Shown: positions 24,020 through 37,701 of the stretch, piece by piece
How the letters are laid out: every line of letters begins with the position of its first letter
Position numbering within the stretch: position 1 is the stretch's first letter
Assembly (NCBI GenBank): GCA_028023455.1
Contig: JAQFVV010006273.1
Span: forward strand, 1,922,001 to 1,986,000
Direction: 5' to 3'
Source of the DNA: Epiperipatus broadwayi
Taxonomy: Eukaryota; Onychophora; Udeonychophora; Euonychophora; Peripatidae
Length of the DNA stretch: 64,000 bases
The notes under the pieces: model-generated
Databases searched by the model: none
Seen by the model: the letters and a program-made list of their open reading frames with translations, nothing else
What the model was told of the DNA's origin: nothing
Translations under genes and position numbers: made by a program

Positions 24020-26667
24020 CTAATATATATAAAATGCAACTGGAATATAAATAAATAAACAATAGGCAAATTTTAGCTACATACTATAGCTTATATAAGC
24101 TTTAAGATTATCATCTATTAATCAATGTAAAATAACAGATCTATGGTTTCACTATACACATAAATTTTGCTTAAACATAGCCTTATCAGATGTGGTAAAA
24201 ATTTAAACATCTTATAAACATGCTAAATAGCAGCTTGGACTTTATGCACAAATATCTTAAGATCGCTTATCTTTAAAGTGTGAACTTATTAATATACAAT
24301 TGCATATGTGTACCATGTTTAAATCACAATATGATATTAACACATACATCACATCAAGCTTAGATAGTTATGGATTTACATGATCATCAAAATATCACTC
24401 ATTATATATATATATATAATGGGAAGGGAGAGAAGATAAAATAAATTGAATTCAACCATAAAATAGCTATATTTTGCTTTACCAAATGTAATAGAATGAC
24501 ATTTGAATAAATTATAAATTGTTTATTTGCATAAACGTAATGCATTTCAAATTCAATGTAAATAAAAAATATTTTATACTAATGGTAACCATCCACGAAC
24601 TCTTCAGCTTCTAGATTTTCAAGTGTAACAATATTTATAAATATGTATTTTAATAATCAATAAAGCGAGTCATATATTGCGTGACATTGCACATTCTTAG
24701 CTCAATAAAAGCAAATGGGTAAAACAAATACATTAAATCTGTTTCTAATCAATTACATTAAAAATGAAGCTATTCAAAAATTAATTAATGATAATAAATT
24801 GCATTTTAGAACGTTATGAACATTGCCTCGATATCGTTATATTTATGAGAATACAAATATTTAAAAAAAATTCAATGAAAGTGTGATTTTTTTTCCATAA
24901 AATAATAACTGCTTTTGATAATTTTTTTAAAAACTATATATATAATCTGAAAACACTTTTGAAAATTTCAAGACACAAAAATAAATGCTATTAAGTGGAT
25001 ATTTGATTAGATTAGATTTGAACTTTCAATGATCATCAAGTATTTATTTGATATTTATATATTGAAAAATGTTCTAATTTATAAGAAAAGGCTATAATGC
25101 TTAGAAAAGATTGATTTTGTAAGATAAAAAAGAACAGCAATATTATGAATGAAGTTTATCATCGCAATAATGACTGTATTATCCTTCCCCCAATGTAAAT
25201 AGATATTAAGATATTCAGAAAAATTGTCATTTATACGACTGCAGGAATCTGTAATGTAAATAAACAGAAGTGAATTGATTGACATTTGAGAATAAATTAA
25301 TTTTATCAAATAAATTTAAAAGATGAAAGTAAACAAACAAAATGTTATTTAATGCATTTTAATATAAATAAGTCGTCAGACTGCATATCTGAATATTATT
25401 TTAAAAATAAAAAAGTTCCATTAAATGAACAATATTTACATCTTTAAGCCCATGAAAATATAATATTTAGGAAGTTTACAGTGTTAATATTATGAAAGAT
25501 ATTGGAGTTGAAGAACTCTCCACATTCTGTATATAAATAATATGCAAAGTTTTGCAAAACTTATATCAAATTATCAAGCAATCACAAATGAGCTACATTT
25601 TGTCTACAGTCCAAGAATTTATATGGAGGGCAATTTAGGCAATGATAACTGCTACAATAAAATTCTTTCATTAAAAATGTCAATTTCAGTGACACTTTGT
25701 TTATACATCTATAAAGAATGAAATTTCATTCTCACAATAAGCTTTGATTAAATTGTCTTTCATATGAGTTTTGGGGATTCTAATAAAATGGAACTCAATT
25801 TTATCTGCTTTATAGTTTGTTGTCAGTTTTGCAATACTTTGCTTATATTTATAAAAGATACGTGGAGAAATGTTGTTCCCTATAATATATGGATGGTTGT
25901 GGTTGGGTTGCAGGCATAATATAACTCCTTGGAAGCTTCAGTTATTTTCTATTCAGTTACACCCACACACATATATTACATCTTTATTATTAGTAGAAGG
26001 TTGCCTTGACAACAGCTTGAGATTGTTGAATATCTATATTGGGATTGTCTAAGTGTTGACTGGTTTCTAATGGTTTTATATATATATATATAGATAGAAA
26101 AATGATTTTTTGGGTAAAACCGTGTGTTAAAATCATTTACCTACATCATGTAACGGTAAAAACATTATATATATATGAATTAGGTTTGGTATTATTGCAC
26201 ATACTATATAGATACACATTGGTGCATCATTTTATGTAAGAGGAATGTTTGCTAATCATACATCATATTGATATTACATTAGGATTAACCCAATAGTATA
26301 ATAATGATTAAACAGATTTCGTTTCTGTACTACAAGCAAATCCTTTAATGATAGTGATTACATTTCCATAATTATGATCCATTTGTAGTTATTTCCATAT
26401 TGATCAGTTAAAAGGATGTGTTATTCTCAAAAATATCTCAATAAAAATCATTAAAACTTTTATAATATTATATTTAAAACTAAAAACAAAAATACAAAAA
26501 CATTTCTTTAAATAAGTTTATAATGTAATTTACAAAATAATATATAAATTTATCTATTTACTATCAAGACATAAATTATTTATTTGAATAACATTAAAAT
26601 ATGTAAATAGTATGCGCAGACGCAACATAAATATCATATTTTTGATTACTAAAATAATTGCACTTAC
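24020..26667 (-). other. 2.6-kb intron of the ABCC5-like gene
   Basis: The donor GTAAGTG at 26667 and the acceptor at 24021-24020 define it. It is AT-rich, with one PLE terminal fragment at about 26085-26185 and short (TA)n tracts. No gene is seen. Confidence 0.85.
26085..26185. mobile_element. Solo terminal fragment of the 18-19 kb PLE family
   Basis: TACATCATGTAACGGTAAAAACATTA followed by (TA)n matches the right end of the 18-19 kb foldback (TACATCATATAACCGTGAAAACATTA in the same position), and (TA)n also lies on the left. No coding sequence is left. Confidence 0.6.
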
Positions 26668-26790
26668 TTTTTCCCTATTGGTCTTATTAACTTGAACTGT
26701 TTTAAGGCTTTTTTGTACTTATTTTTTTTCCTATAATATGGGACAGCTGAAAATCCTGCATCCAGTCTATGCGAAATGTCCACTGAATTA
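26668..26790 (-). CDS. ABCC5: ABCC5/MRP5-like ABC transporter, upstream N-terminal exon
   Basis: This 123-bp minus-strand exon runs from an acceptor (TTATTTGTAG, AG at 26792-26791) to a GTAAGTG donor at 26667. Its frame begins with one base completing a codon and encodes NSVDISHRLDAGFSAVPYYR, then a Lys-rich stretch and FKLIRPIGKK. It hands two bases (AA) to the next exon. In vertebrate MRP5 the corresponding region has K-Y-H-H-G-L-S-A-L-K-P-I-R just upstream of the P-V-D-N-A-G-L block, so the order and spacing agree (KY..AL..F.LIRPI). The exon starts in mid-codon, so at least one earlier coding exon with the initiator ATG lies above 26790, where I could not identify it. Confidence 0.82.
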
Positions 26791-29700
26791 CTACAAATAA
26801 TACACATACATTGTAGTTTTATTAAATAAAGAAATATCGTAACTAAAATAATAGAATATTAAAATAAAGAAAAAATATCAATAATTTTTTTTAATACAAA
26901 TCAGTATTTGGTAATTCACAAAAATAGAAATATTAATAATGTTTTCTTAATAATTCTAAAAAAGGCTGGGTCATTGGTTATAATATAAAGTCGTTGTTAC
27001 TAAAACACACACACCTATATATATATGCTAATAATTTTAATACCATGTAAATTATGTGATTATTTTTGTCTAGCTAATAAATTAATATAAATGCAAAAAA
27101 GTGTGTGTTCTTTGCAAGTTTTTAAAATGACTTTAGGAAATATAACTTGTGAATTCTTAATATGGTTTGCACATTCAGGTATTGCGTTCTCATTAATATT
27201 ATATATATAATAAGTAAATCATAATGTCAATAAGTATATAATGTTAAGTATAATCGTTTTTAAATATATTTGACAATACAAAATGAATCACTTTTTTGTT
27301 GATTGTCTTTGTATATAAAGAAGATTGTCTTGCACATTTAAGGCAAAGAATTTGAATGTTAATCAATTCAATTATTTAGAGTAAGATATTTATCAATCAG
27401 ATTAATTTTTTATCACATTACTGAATATTGAAATAGAAATATGTGTTATTTACTATAACAGCATTTATTTTAAAATGATCATACTTAATTATATATATAT
27501 ATATATATATATATTCATCAAGCGAATTTTAAACCATCCAACCAACAATAAATTTACACAAAATACTCCTATCAACTTTGATATAACATCAAAAATATTA
27601 CTAATCAATCCTTCCAGGATAACTACTCTGTAGCAACACATTGCAAGGTTTAAAGATATTTTCTTTTATATGCCAAATTTTAGACCAAAGTGATATTAAA
27701 CTGCAAATTAATAATGATGTGGTCTTCTTAAACATTAAATTTTTAAATGACTATAGTGAATTAGTTTAAGGCAGAAATGATTGATACCATTTTTGATGTT
27801 ACATATTTATTGGACTGGATGTTTTAATTTCATTTAATAAGCAATTTGTTTATCTAATTACCAGTTTAATATTAACATATTTGGTTTAATAATTGTAAAA
27901 TAATAGTAGATATTAATTAATGTTTTAAGTAGTATAGTTGTTGTTATTTCTTTACTAGGCAAATTTATTAAAAGTTTGGTATTTAAAAGATTATTTGGAA
28001 TTAATTTGCACTTTAATACCTAAGTGATCTGAAGATATAATGTATAAAAGAAAATAATTTAGCATATTAAATGATGATATTATTATATGGCTTTATAGAT
28101 AGCTGAACATTACAATTTGCAAGTAAATGGTCATTTTGAAGTAATTAATTGATGGTATTTTTAATATGATGACAAACTTGTTAAGACTTTGTTACATGTA
28201 TGACCTCAGATAAACTTTTTATACATGTTGTCTGAGAACATCTTAGTTTTAAAATATCATAATAATATTTATACACATATGAGTATGTAAGTTTAGTTGT
28301 CTATGAAAGCACATTCAATTATCAAGGCTAAATAAAATGGCATGATCAAACATTTAAATTGATCATTGGGGATAGTTTGCTGTTGCTTGGCATTTTATTT
28401 GATCACAATTTATTATAATATTTCAATTTTGGAGTGTATAAAACTTTAATGGGCTCCAATATATATTTTGTAAAAGTATAAAAAAAAAAGGATAGCAAGC
28501 AGTAGTGCAAATAAATGCCTATAAATTGAATATGAACATAGTAAATGAGAAAAATATCAATATCAGATGAAAACATTTCATGTCAAATATATTTCATATA
28601 TTAAACCATGTACTCAACATTGTTTCCAGAGACATGACTAGCATTTTAATAATTAAAAAAATTAATAGTGATTAGCAGTCTAGAAATTTGCAAAGCATCC
28701 AGCTGTTAGGTGATGATACTGTCTAACATAAACAAATCAGGAGGGATATCTCAATTTAAATGCTATAAGCCATCTAAAATCTAAATACAAAGTACTATTG
28801 AAATCTTTGCAAGCGCATGTTTTGTTCATGCAAATTTCTGAAATTTAGAACCCGATTCTTATAAATATATAAACAATGAAATATCTTGAAAGTGAAGCTT
28901 TACTTTGTAGTCTGAGAGGCTGGTATATATAAAAACTTGGAAATGAATTGGTATAGTGGCTGAAATAGAAACACTCCATGATGTCATATGACAAACATCA
29001 CATTTTTGAGACTAAAATTCTCTATCCACTACCAGTAATTGAAAGTATGATTAAACAAATTCCAATAAACAAACATTATTAATTATCTATAATTAAGTAG
29101 CCAAATCATCATACAAACTATTATCACATATTTCACACTTAAGTGATTTATATCTTTTATCAATTTGCATAATAATTACAGGCATGCATTTTTCAAATGT
29201 ATACATTTATATCTGAGTCCCAAGTTGCATGATTATTTTGTAATACTAGCCACTAGAACTCAATCACCATTGGGCCAACTGTAGAGTTGGGCTTGTAATA
29301 GTACAGAATAAAGAGGTAGAAAATGGTGATGAGAATAAGCATCAATAAATGAATTTAAAAATGGTAATGAGCAAAGTTTATGAATACTTTATCAAAGTAA
29401 ATGAACAAAGAAATAGCACCAGTAGCCAAGATAAAAAATAAATAAATAAACAGAGCATCATCAGCAACAAGTTAATAGCAATCATTCTTTGTGATTGAAT
29501 ATAAAAGAAATACTATAAAATTTCAGGCAATAATCAACTAGCCAATGCCAAATTTGGGATATAATACTATAAAAGATTTATGAATATAGATAAATGCTTA
29601 AGTATAAAAGTAATTTTATATCACCAGTATTGGAACCATTATATTAATACTTATCATTATCAAAGCTCAAGACCATCTGTTACCATGAGTATACTGAGCA

Positions 29701-32700
29701 TCAATGAATTTATGATCAAAATTAAATATATAAAGTCAGTGTAGTTTGAATCTGATTTTATTACCTTGGTGTCATCCAAATAATTCTATAAAAATTATAG
29801 ATGTCCACATACAGTATATCACATACATTGTTAGTTTCATGATTAATGTTTAAAATAATGTCTTCTTAATATACATTTTATTCGCTAAGTAAATTGTTCT
29901 ATCTAAATTTTATACATTTGAAATAAGTCTCATACATGAATAATATATATATATGAACAACTGACAGAAAATATTTTTCAGCTGTACTTGTGCTAATATA
30001 AAGAAGTTTAAGTATAAAGTATAATAGATGTTAATATGATGTATCCTGATTAATAGACATAACAGAAACACTTGCAGTATTGAACTCAATTCAATTTAGT
30101 TTCTATAATTTCATCAACTTCAGCTAGTCAAAAATGTATACTTTCCATATATAGGGCTATGCAATCATCTTGTATTATTTGCCATGAGGAAAATCTGTCT
30201 CCATTTATTGACTGGTAACAAATTTTTCAAACTCATTATTCTCATCAATCAGAAAAGGCTGACCTGTTAAAGGATTGAGATGTTCAATTTTGGGATTGAT
30301 TATAGTTTATACATTAGATTCTTTAATAAATCTTAGGGTTATTCTTTTTTAAAACTATATTTAAAGTTCATAACAAATAATTTAGTTTATTTATAAAGAG
30401 AAGTTTTGATAAGAGTTCTAGAAATTGGTTGCCTTGCTCTTTTATTATATTGTTTTGTAAATCATATGATAATTAGGAATTTATTGATGGAGTTAGAATT
30501 AAATTTTCAGACAAATAACTATGCTTGCCTAGTCTAACAACTATGAAACAAGTTTTTATAGGAATGAACAGTGTCATAGAGATGGATTAGTCTTAACCTT
30601 AAATATATGTGTATGATTGGATATATATTTATAGATTAAAAGAAAAAAATAGAATAAGTAAAAATAAAATTTCCATATGTAATAATTTGAAATAAATTAT
30701 GAAATAGCTTAAATATTGATTTAAATAAGTTGATGTTATAAAATACTATAAATTATTGAATGCCCAAATATATTATTTATTTTGGATTTTGACAAAAAAT
30801 AAACCATTTTAATTTAGTTAACAAAGCAACTATTTTCATCTAAAATAAGATGTTTTTGAATTAGAGTTTAATTCTGTTTTTACTTACAGGATTACACAAT
30901 TTAGTTACACCTTTGTTTTTAGTAACCATGAAGAAAAATACTTATTGACAATCTTCTTGATTATAAAAGTTATAATATTTATTGTAAATATTGGTTTAAG
31001 TTTATCTGAAGATATAGGAACATCAACTTTAAAAGTAAAACAGTTTCCGCTAATCTCCAAATTGGGTTTAGTTTGAATTTCTGCAAAAGTGAAGCAGGAT
31101 GGCTTTTTTATGATGTCTCAAATCTCAAGTATTTGTGCAGTATATCACTTGCACCTAAAGTTCAGAAATTATGAAAACTGAACTGAAAACACTAGCATTT
31201 ATCTTATTTATCTGTTAACCAGAAAATGTCATATTGGCAATCTATATAAGAAGCTGGCATAATAATGATGATAAACACATATAGAGGAAGTGCATAATAA
31301 AGAAATGCACCATTGCACACATATGGAAGTATTAACCATTGATGTTCATATTGCACTTCATATACTGGTACTAAAATTTTTATGTACATGAGAAGTATAG
31401 AATTCTGCAATCCATGAATGTCTATTTCTGTTTACTTCTCAAAAGAAAAAATAATCTATGCTGTACTAATTTGTTTTAAAAATAAACATTTGAATGAATT
31501 GAATAAATTGGTTCACTAATAAAAAAGTCCTAACTAATACCAATCAAGTTTAAAAGAGTTTAGGAGATACAAACTCTAGATATATGGAGTATATAATTCA
31601 AAAGCATTTTATTTAATGATAGATAAAAATCTAAATCTTCAAGTGAATTAGTAGTTTTGTATTTTCTCTAATTATATTGTGAAAATAATTGTTTATAATT
31701 TTAAAAAAATTAAGAATTAATGATTGAAACATTATTTTTATATATGTTACATGTAAGATTGCTTATTATTTATATTTTGTTAAAATAGAGTGGGATTGGT
31801 TTGTATATTTAATGAAAGTAATAATAATAAGTGGAATATTTTATATTATCAGAGATGACGCATGAGCATATATAAATGTGTTTGTTCAATATACATTTCT
31901 ATAAACTTTACTTGTTTACATGGTCACCAGAGTTCTTGTAATCCCATAGTAGTTTTGGACTTGTAGTATGTGAGATATATTGTGTATGGATATCAATAAA
32001 ATTCTCTTTGGAATATTTAGATGGCCTTAAAATAATGAAAAACTTCTTTAAAGTCCACTAACTTTACCTTTTTTGTAAATGTTATATGATGTTGATCACT
32101 AATTCATTTATAGCCAATATGGCCCTGAACACGGATGATGGTATTGATATAATTATCCCATCATTTTAATATAGGATTAATTTTATAGTTATTTTAGCAT
32201 TTACATATGAACATGCAACAAAAAGTATTGGTAATTGTTTTTTTTTTTTATATTGTGCCTCAAATTGACCTAAGCATTTATAATGTCATTTTTAAATCAC
32301 AAAGAATGACTATTAATGATTATTTTCTGGTGATGTCATTTTTATTAGTTATATTTAATTGTATTTGATTTGTTGGTATTCTGTTAATAATAACCTGCTG
32401 ATTTTTTGTTGATGTATTAAAAAACTATGATACTTATCATTTCCAAACCCCATATAATCTCTTATTTCCACACTGTTACAATATATTGTGACGACCACGT
32501 AAAGTCGTCGACACACATATATAGATATTAATAAAATTAGAAAGTAATAAAGGTGAAATAAATTAGCTAATAAATTTTTTTTCAACCAAAAGAAGGCAAG
32601 GAAAAGAAAGAACCCTTTTTCCCTTTTTTCCCTTTTTTTTTTTTTTTTCATTCTGTTGTTAATTCTTTTATTGAAATTACTAATGTCAAAATTACTGTGG

Positions 32701-32900
32701 ATTTTGTAATAGTAAGAGAAGGGGGGGGGCTGCATAAATAAAGAAATGTGTCTCTTTCTCTCTTATAAGTCAAATGCTAGAAATTATTTTTGTTTATTGT
32801 GGGAGAGGGGAAGTGGATGCATAAAAAAAAATGCGTTTCTTCTCTCTTTTAAAAAATATATTATAACAAATTAAAATAAATGTAAAACGTAAATGGGAAA
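26791..32900. other. AT-rich sequence upstream of the ABCC5-like exon, nothing recognised
   Basis: This is presumably the first coding-region intron or 5' flank of the transporter gene. It contains scattered short (TA)n tracts (for example 27492-27514) and poly-T runs. The frame at 31410-31204 (minus) is hydrophobic, but no family, phase or splice context supports it as an exon. Confidence 0.5.
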
Positions 32901-32957
32901 GAAAAAATGAATGAATTGTAAACTTTAAATAAAATAAATGTAATATGTGATATATAA

Positions 32958-34030
32958 AAAAAAACAATATGCCCGTAGGTGTGAAAGTCTGTTGGACAAA
33001 TTAAATTCCACGGACAAAGAAATGTTATCAATGGAAGATCTTTGCCTGATGTGTTAAATTAATTGGGACTTACATTCCAGCCACTAATTAAATAAAGAAA
33101 CATAATGATAAGAATTGGTTGGAAATCTAAGTCTTAATTAAAAATTTTAAAAACAATGAACAAAGAAAGAGATTAATAAAATTACAATTTTGTCTGTCAA
33201 TGCTAGTAGAGACTTTAGAGAAGCAACAGCTAAAAGAAAATGGAAGAAGTGCGTGGCTAGTGGCGTTAAAGGAACGTAGGTTCGGATTCGAGCCGTCTCA
33301 TCACTGACTCGCAATGTAAGATCTTTGCCTGACCTGTTAGAGGGACCGCCGCTTCTGTAGCTGTCGATTGAAACTCAACCTAAAGAATCAACCAGCAAAC
33401 TGGATGAAAATAACCCCACAAATGGAGGAAGTTAATGGAGAACCTAAGGAATCAACAAGCAAAACCGGAATGGAAATAACCCCACAATCTGAGGAAGTTA
33501 ATCAATAGCGCTCGGAAGAAATACCCATGGGACAATTACTACAAAGCCTAGGTAAAAGCATGCATGCATTTTCATTTATCTACTATTCATAACTAAATAT
33601 AAAATCCATGATTTGATAGAATAGAACTCTATCAACAGGACTTTAAGAATTTGTAATATCTGATCTATTTTCATATATTTATTATAGCCAAGTATTTATA
33701 AGTGTGTGTTTATTATTGTAATTATAATGTAATTTTTTATATAAAGTGTGAATATTAGTATTAAACATATTTGTCATTAAATTTCGTATCCTTGCTTTAT
33801 CCTCCTATCACCAAGCTACGACAGGGGGGAAACTGTAAGTAGTGATTAAAGGGGTATACTGATTTGTTTAAGATATTCATGTGCTGCTTGTTCGTGCGAA
33901 ATCCCAATTCTAAAAAAATAAATAGCAAGCGCTGGACATTAGTTAAGTTTCTTTGAAATAGTTTGCGTTGTTCAGCAGCCGAGGGTATCTTGGTCGGGAA
34001 AAATAACGCCAAGATAATATGTACGTATTG
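32958..34030. other. Block of higher complexity, possible decayed retroelement
   Basis: From about 32960 the sequence becomes less AT-rich (CGTAGG, GGACCGCCGC, GAGCCGTC). It includes a tandem duplication (33373-33510) and the phrase GATCTTTGCCTGA at two places (about 33040 and 33310). Weak protein-like stretches occur on both strands, none of which I can assign. It could be the 5' part of an LTR element or a diverged gene end. Confidence 0.3.
33373..33510 (+). repeat. 63-66 bp tandem duplication, possibly coding
   Basis: Two copies of a unit (ACCTAA.GAATCAAC.AGCAAA ... ACCCCACAA ... GAGGAAGTTAAT) follow each other. In one frame the second copy reads EPKESTSK then MEITPQSEEVN, and the first copy reads the same blocks split by a frameshift. 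A hydrophilic repeated peptide is therefore likely to have existed. Confidence 0.6.
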
Positions 34031-34533
34031 CCTTGGGGTTCGATCAAGGGTATAGATATGAAATTAAGTTTGTATCTGTATTAGCTCTCTGCTTGTATTG
34101 TAACGGCGTTGGTTAAAATAATGAATAAGATAATAAAGAATCTAAGTTGAAAACAATAAATGGATAGGAAATATAAGTTATGAAAAGAATTAAAATATAA
34201 TAAATAAGTATAATATAGAATAAAATAATCGAAATAAATATAATTGAATACACAAATAATTAAGCAACCGTACGAAATAACCATTTCCGTTATAATATAT
34301 ATATATATATATATTAAAAGTATAATAGCCATACATAATTAAAAGTGCTACTAAAGAATTTGAAATATAATATTTCTTTTACCGTTAAATTATTTACATA
34401 TTATATATATATTGAAACGGAAATCTCCAATCCCTTTCCGTTTCACCATCAACCTAATGACCTACTCGTCTAAACTAATTTCGAACCTATTTTTAATGTA
34501 AAAATGTAATATATAAGTCGAGCGGGAAAACTT

Positions 34534-34735
34534 TGCTATAATGGCCGCTTAAATTGCATCATCCATTTACATACGAAAACACGCTATAATTAGACAGGTT
34601 TGATACAATTATAGCGGAGAAATGCTCATAATTTATTATAAAATGTTTTATTAATTTTCAGTCAATTTTTAATTATATTCGTTATAATATTCGTATGTGG
34701 ATGGATAATTTAAACCTTGGAATAGCGGCAAAATG
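34534..34735. repeat. Imperfect foldback, not PLE-like
   Basis: Left arm sequence with GGCCGCTTAAATTGCATC and CCATTTACATACGAA is mirrored on the right by TTCGTATGTGGATGG, ATAATTTAAACC and TAGCGGC, enclosing a centre with another TATAGCG. It resembles a small MITE-like or foldback element. No TIR family is recognised. Confidence 0.6.
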
Positions 34736-35279
34736 ATTTATATATATATTTAAGTTAAAATAAAAAAGATATACTATAATGTAAAATGTTTTCTTTAAAT
34801 TATATTTAACGGTTTTCTGATTTAATGTTTTACATATATAATTGAAACTAAAGTATTTTCTTTAAATTTGCTTTTTTTTAAAACAAATAATTTGGTAAAA
34901 AGAAATATGTTAAAAGTTATTTATTTCAGTAAAATAAAAACCATCCATTTGTATTTAAAAATGAGAATTTTGTGTAAACAAGATATCAATTAGTGACTGC
35001 ACCCCGGGTAAAAAGTAAAATCTAGTTTACTGATTGATTTTTGTTTGCAACAAAAGACTTTATCATTAAATCAGAATACCGTTCCTTCTGCTAAGTAATA
35101 ACACCTGAAAAGGAATTTAATTAATGAAAATGAATCAAATTATATAGTTTATATATTTTGATACATTTTTTTAAGGAAATTAAATATAACACCTCGGAGA
35201 TTTTATCAGTTGTTGTAGAAATTGAATTATATTATTTTGCTTTAATTAAAAGTCAATTGGTCCCGAGGCTTACGAAATT

Positions 35280-36900
35280 CCAGAAAGGTGTTAAAGTTTA
35301 GTAGAAGGATATAAATAGGCCTTATTTTAAGCGGGAAGAGAGAATCCATCTTACTTTTGAAGAGAGTCAACAGGAGGAGTTTTATATTGGTTCAACCTTA
35401 ACATGTCTGGCTAAAGTCAGGCAAAATTTTGCTGCTTTCCCATGATGGAACGCCTGGTTCAATCCATAAAAATGCCAAAGCAACAACCACACCAAATAAA
35501 AGATGTCATAAGCCGCTAAAAGAACTTGCCTTCATTCCAACACCATTTTAAATCGTCTCGCGACTGAATAAGAACATGCCATAAGCCGCCAAAGAACTCA
35601 CCTTCGTTCCAGCTCGAATATCTCCAGTTCAGCTATAGGAGAACTGTTTTAATATTATTTAAAATCGCAGAGCTCTGTGTGAATTTCAACAACATCATTA
35701 TTTCTTCAAAATCAGGTTAGCTAACCATATTATTGTAATTTCTTTCTAAATTATTTTCCAAATAATATTGTAAATTCTCTAAAATGAAATACTTTTGCAA
35801 ACTTCTTTATTAATTCAATATTGTAAACTCTGTCTAAATCGATTTGAAATCTATAAATGAAATATTTTTGCTAAATTTCTTTGTTAATTAATATTTTGCT
35901 ATATAATTTAATCACTGCAGTTATATTTTGCTTTTCTTTTGCTTATTTTATTTATTATTAGTTATGCCTATGTTTCGAAACGGCGTGCATTTAATTAGTA
36001 AAATGTTTTTAAAGATATGAATTTAAAATCTCCGTATTATTATTTATATAGCGCTGTTTCGAAACCCAAATTCATATTTTTGTCATTTAGTAAATTAATT
36101 AATATAAATATAAAATGTGGCTTTTCAACCTTTAATTATTATATTACTAAAGATTAAACTAGCCTGGAGTGCAATCATAAGTATATTTTTTTAGTTAAGT
36201 ATTCATAAGTCCCCTATTAAATATACTTTCCCCCCTTTTAAAAGTTTAATAGTTATAGATAACTAAAGAGATTGAATAAAGTAAAGTTTGTAGATATCAA
36301 TATTGCCGTCAGTAGCATATCGTATTTCTCATGCTACAGAAGAGTTGGCTCTTTTGATCAAGCTGATGATCTAGTGTTCATTTAATATATGATCTTTAAT
36401 TTATAATATCCTTCGGCTTGGCGGATGTAGGATTTATCAATATTTTCTCGTTGTGCTGTTTTATATATAAGATGGAGCCACGGCGTTGCCAGCACATCTT
36501 CTCTTATGGGTAGTGCAGTAGCGAAGTCTGAGCTACGGGCCAGATTAGCACGTAAGTCCCCCGCCTCTGAACCAAATAAAGGTTCCCCATTAGCAGCATG
36601 ATGACCGGTTCTTGGGTAAACCGTTGTTTGTCACAAAAACCCTAAAACTATTCTTCCATCCGCAGAGCCACTTTATTATTATACTTTACTTGTGCCTAGC
36701 GTATTAGTAAAATCGTTATAGCCAACTCTTCCCTCCCTAATATGCAGTCTTCGGCGTTGATCCGAAGGATTCTTGAAAACCCGTTCAATCTAAAGCTATC
36801 TGGGACGCTTTAAAAGCCCATAATTAATATAAATTTATTATAATTAAGACGTATTATTAAGCTTCACTCCAGACTTGGTTTGATTTTACGTAAAAGAGCC
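35280..36900. other. GC-richer block with promoter-like TATA boxes and structured segments
   Basis: On the plus strand GATATAAATAGG (about 35308) is followed about 30 bp later by a purine-rich GGGAAGAGAG. A second block has TATATAAGATGG (about 36464) and an AATAAA (about 36574). Segments such as CTTCGGCGTTGATCCGAAG (about 36749) form short stems, and GAAGAGTTGGCT (36341) is mirrored by AGCCAACTCTTCC (36720). TATA and AATAAA in close order would suit a solo LTR, but the ends and a target duplication could not be fixed. A gene promoter is the alternative. No coding region is recognised. Confidence 0.3.
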
Positions 36901-37255
36901 ACTCGAACTGATTATAAAAGGACATAACAAATAAGTTAATGTAGTGATTAGTTGTATAGCAGGATATTTGGCTCCATTGAATCATAGCCACAAACCTATT
37001 TGCCAACATCAATTATTGTTCAAATAGCCTAGAGAATGTTACTTTATAAATGAAATGCCTGTGTGCATTTGCCAACAACAATGGTCAATAAATATATTTT
37101 AATTCATCATATATCAGTTTCTGTCTCATTATTAAATCAATCCAATTCACTAATTGCCCATAAGTATTCATTAGTAAAGCCCCTATTATTTAAATATGTT
37201 AGATTTTATCTGTGGAATGTCTAGTATTTACGTTGTTGATATATATGTTTAAGTC

Positions 37256-37492
37256 CATGAGTCTTATTGTTTTCTCCGATTTGCTAGTGGGCCGGATGAA
37301 GAATTAAATCTCATGTGCTACCATTGTTATGTTATCCATTGGGTGTTAGATCTGGTGCTTGGAGAGTGGGTTCGAATCCAGGCTGGTCCCTGACCTAAAT
37401 CTCGGGCTTGACTGGGTTTGAAGTACATTTTGTGAGTTCCAGCTCGTGTTAGATGGATAAGCATGTTTTGACTGGCACAATATGTTGAAATG
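37256..37492 (+). mobile_element. SINE-like repeat, family B, copy 1
   Basis: This segment shares most of its length with the reverse complement of 53945-54160: GTTATCCATT.GGTGTT, GGGTTCGAATCCAGG, GGTCCCTGA..TAAATCTC, TGAAGTACATTTTGTGAG. The central GGGTTCGAATCC is a good Pol III B box, so a tRNA-derived SINE is likely. The A box is unclear. Confidence 0.7.
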
Positions 37493-37701
37493 AAGATTTT
37501 CACGGGTTGTATAAATAAAAGGCATATTTTATTGGTTCATCCGTGTTAAAAAAAATTTAAATATTGATATTCCGACGTTTTGACTTGGTCACACAAGTCA
37601 TCCACTGGGTGATAAAAGATAGAAAGACGGTTGTAGAGGCACTACAATCACTGATTTGAGTAAATGTTAAAGTTCCACCATTAGCAAAAATGTTTTTTTT
37701 G

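Noticed and set aside
31204-31410. Hydrophobic 68-codon minus-strand frame that looks like membrane spans
   Set aside because: No family recognised, no splice signals in a phase matching the ABCC5 exons, and hydrophobic frames are common by chance in AT-rich DNA.
32355-32735. 126-codon minus-strand frame
   Set aside because: It is built on poly-T/poly-A and purine runs (Lys/Phe-rich) and shows no domain-like pattern.
36335-36420. Resemblance to the 5' part of U2 snRNA (GGCTCTTTTGATCAAG and a following TTTAATAT)
   Set aside because: Only short blocks match, and the branch-site recognition region and Sm site are not in register, so a U2 gene or U2-derived SINE is not supported.
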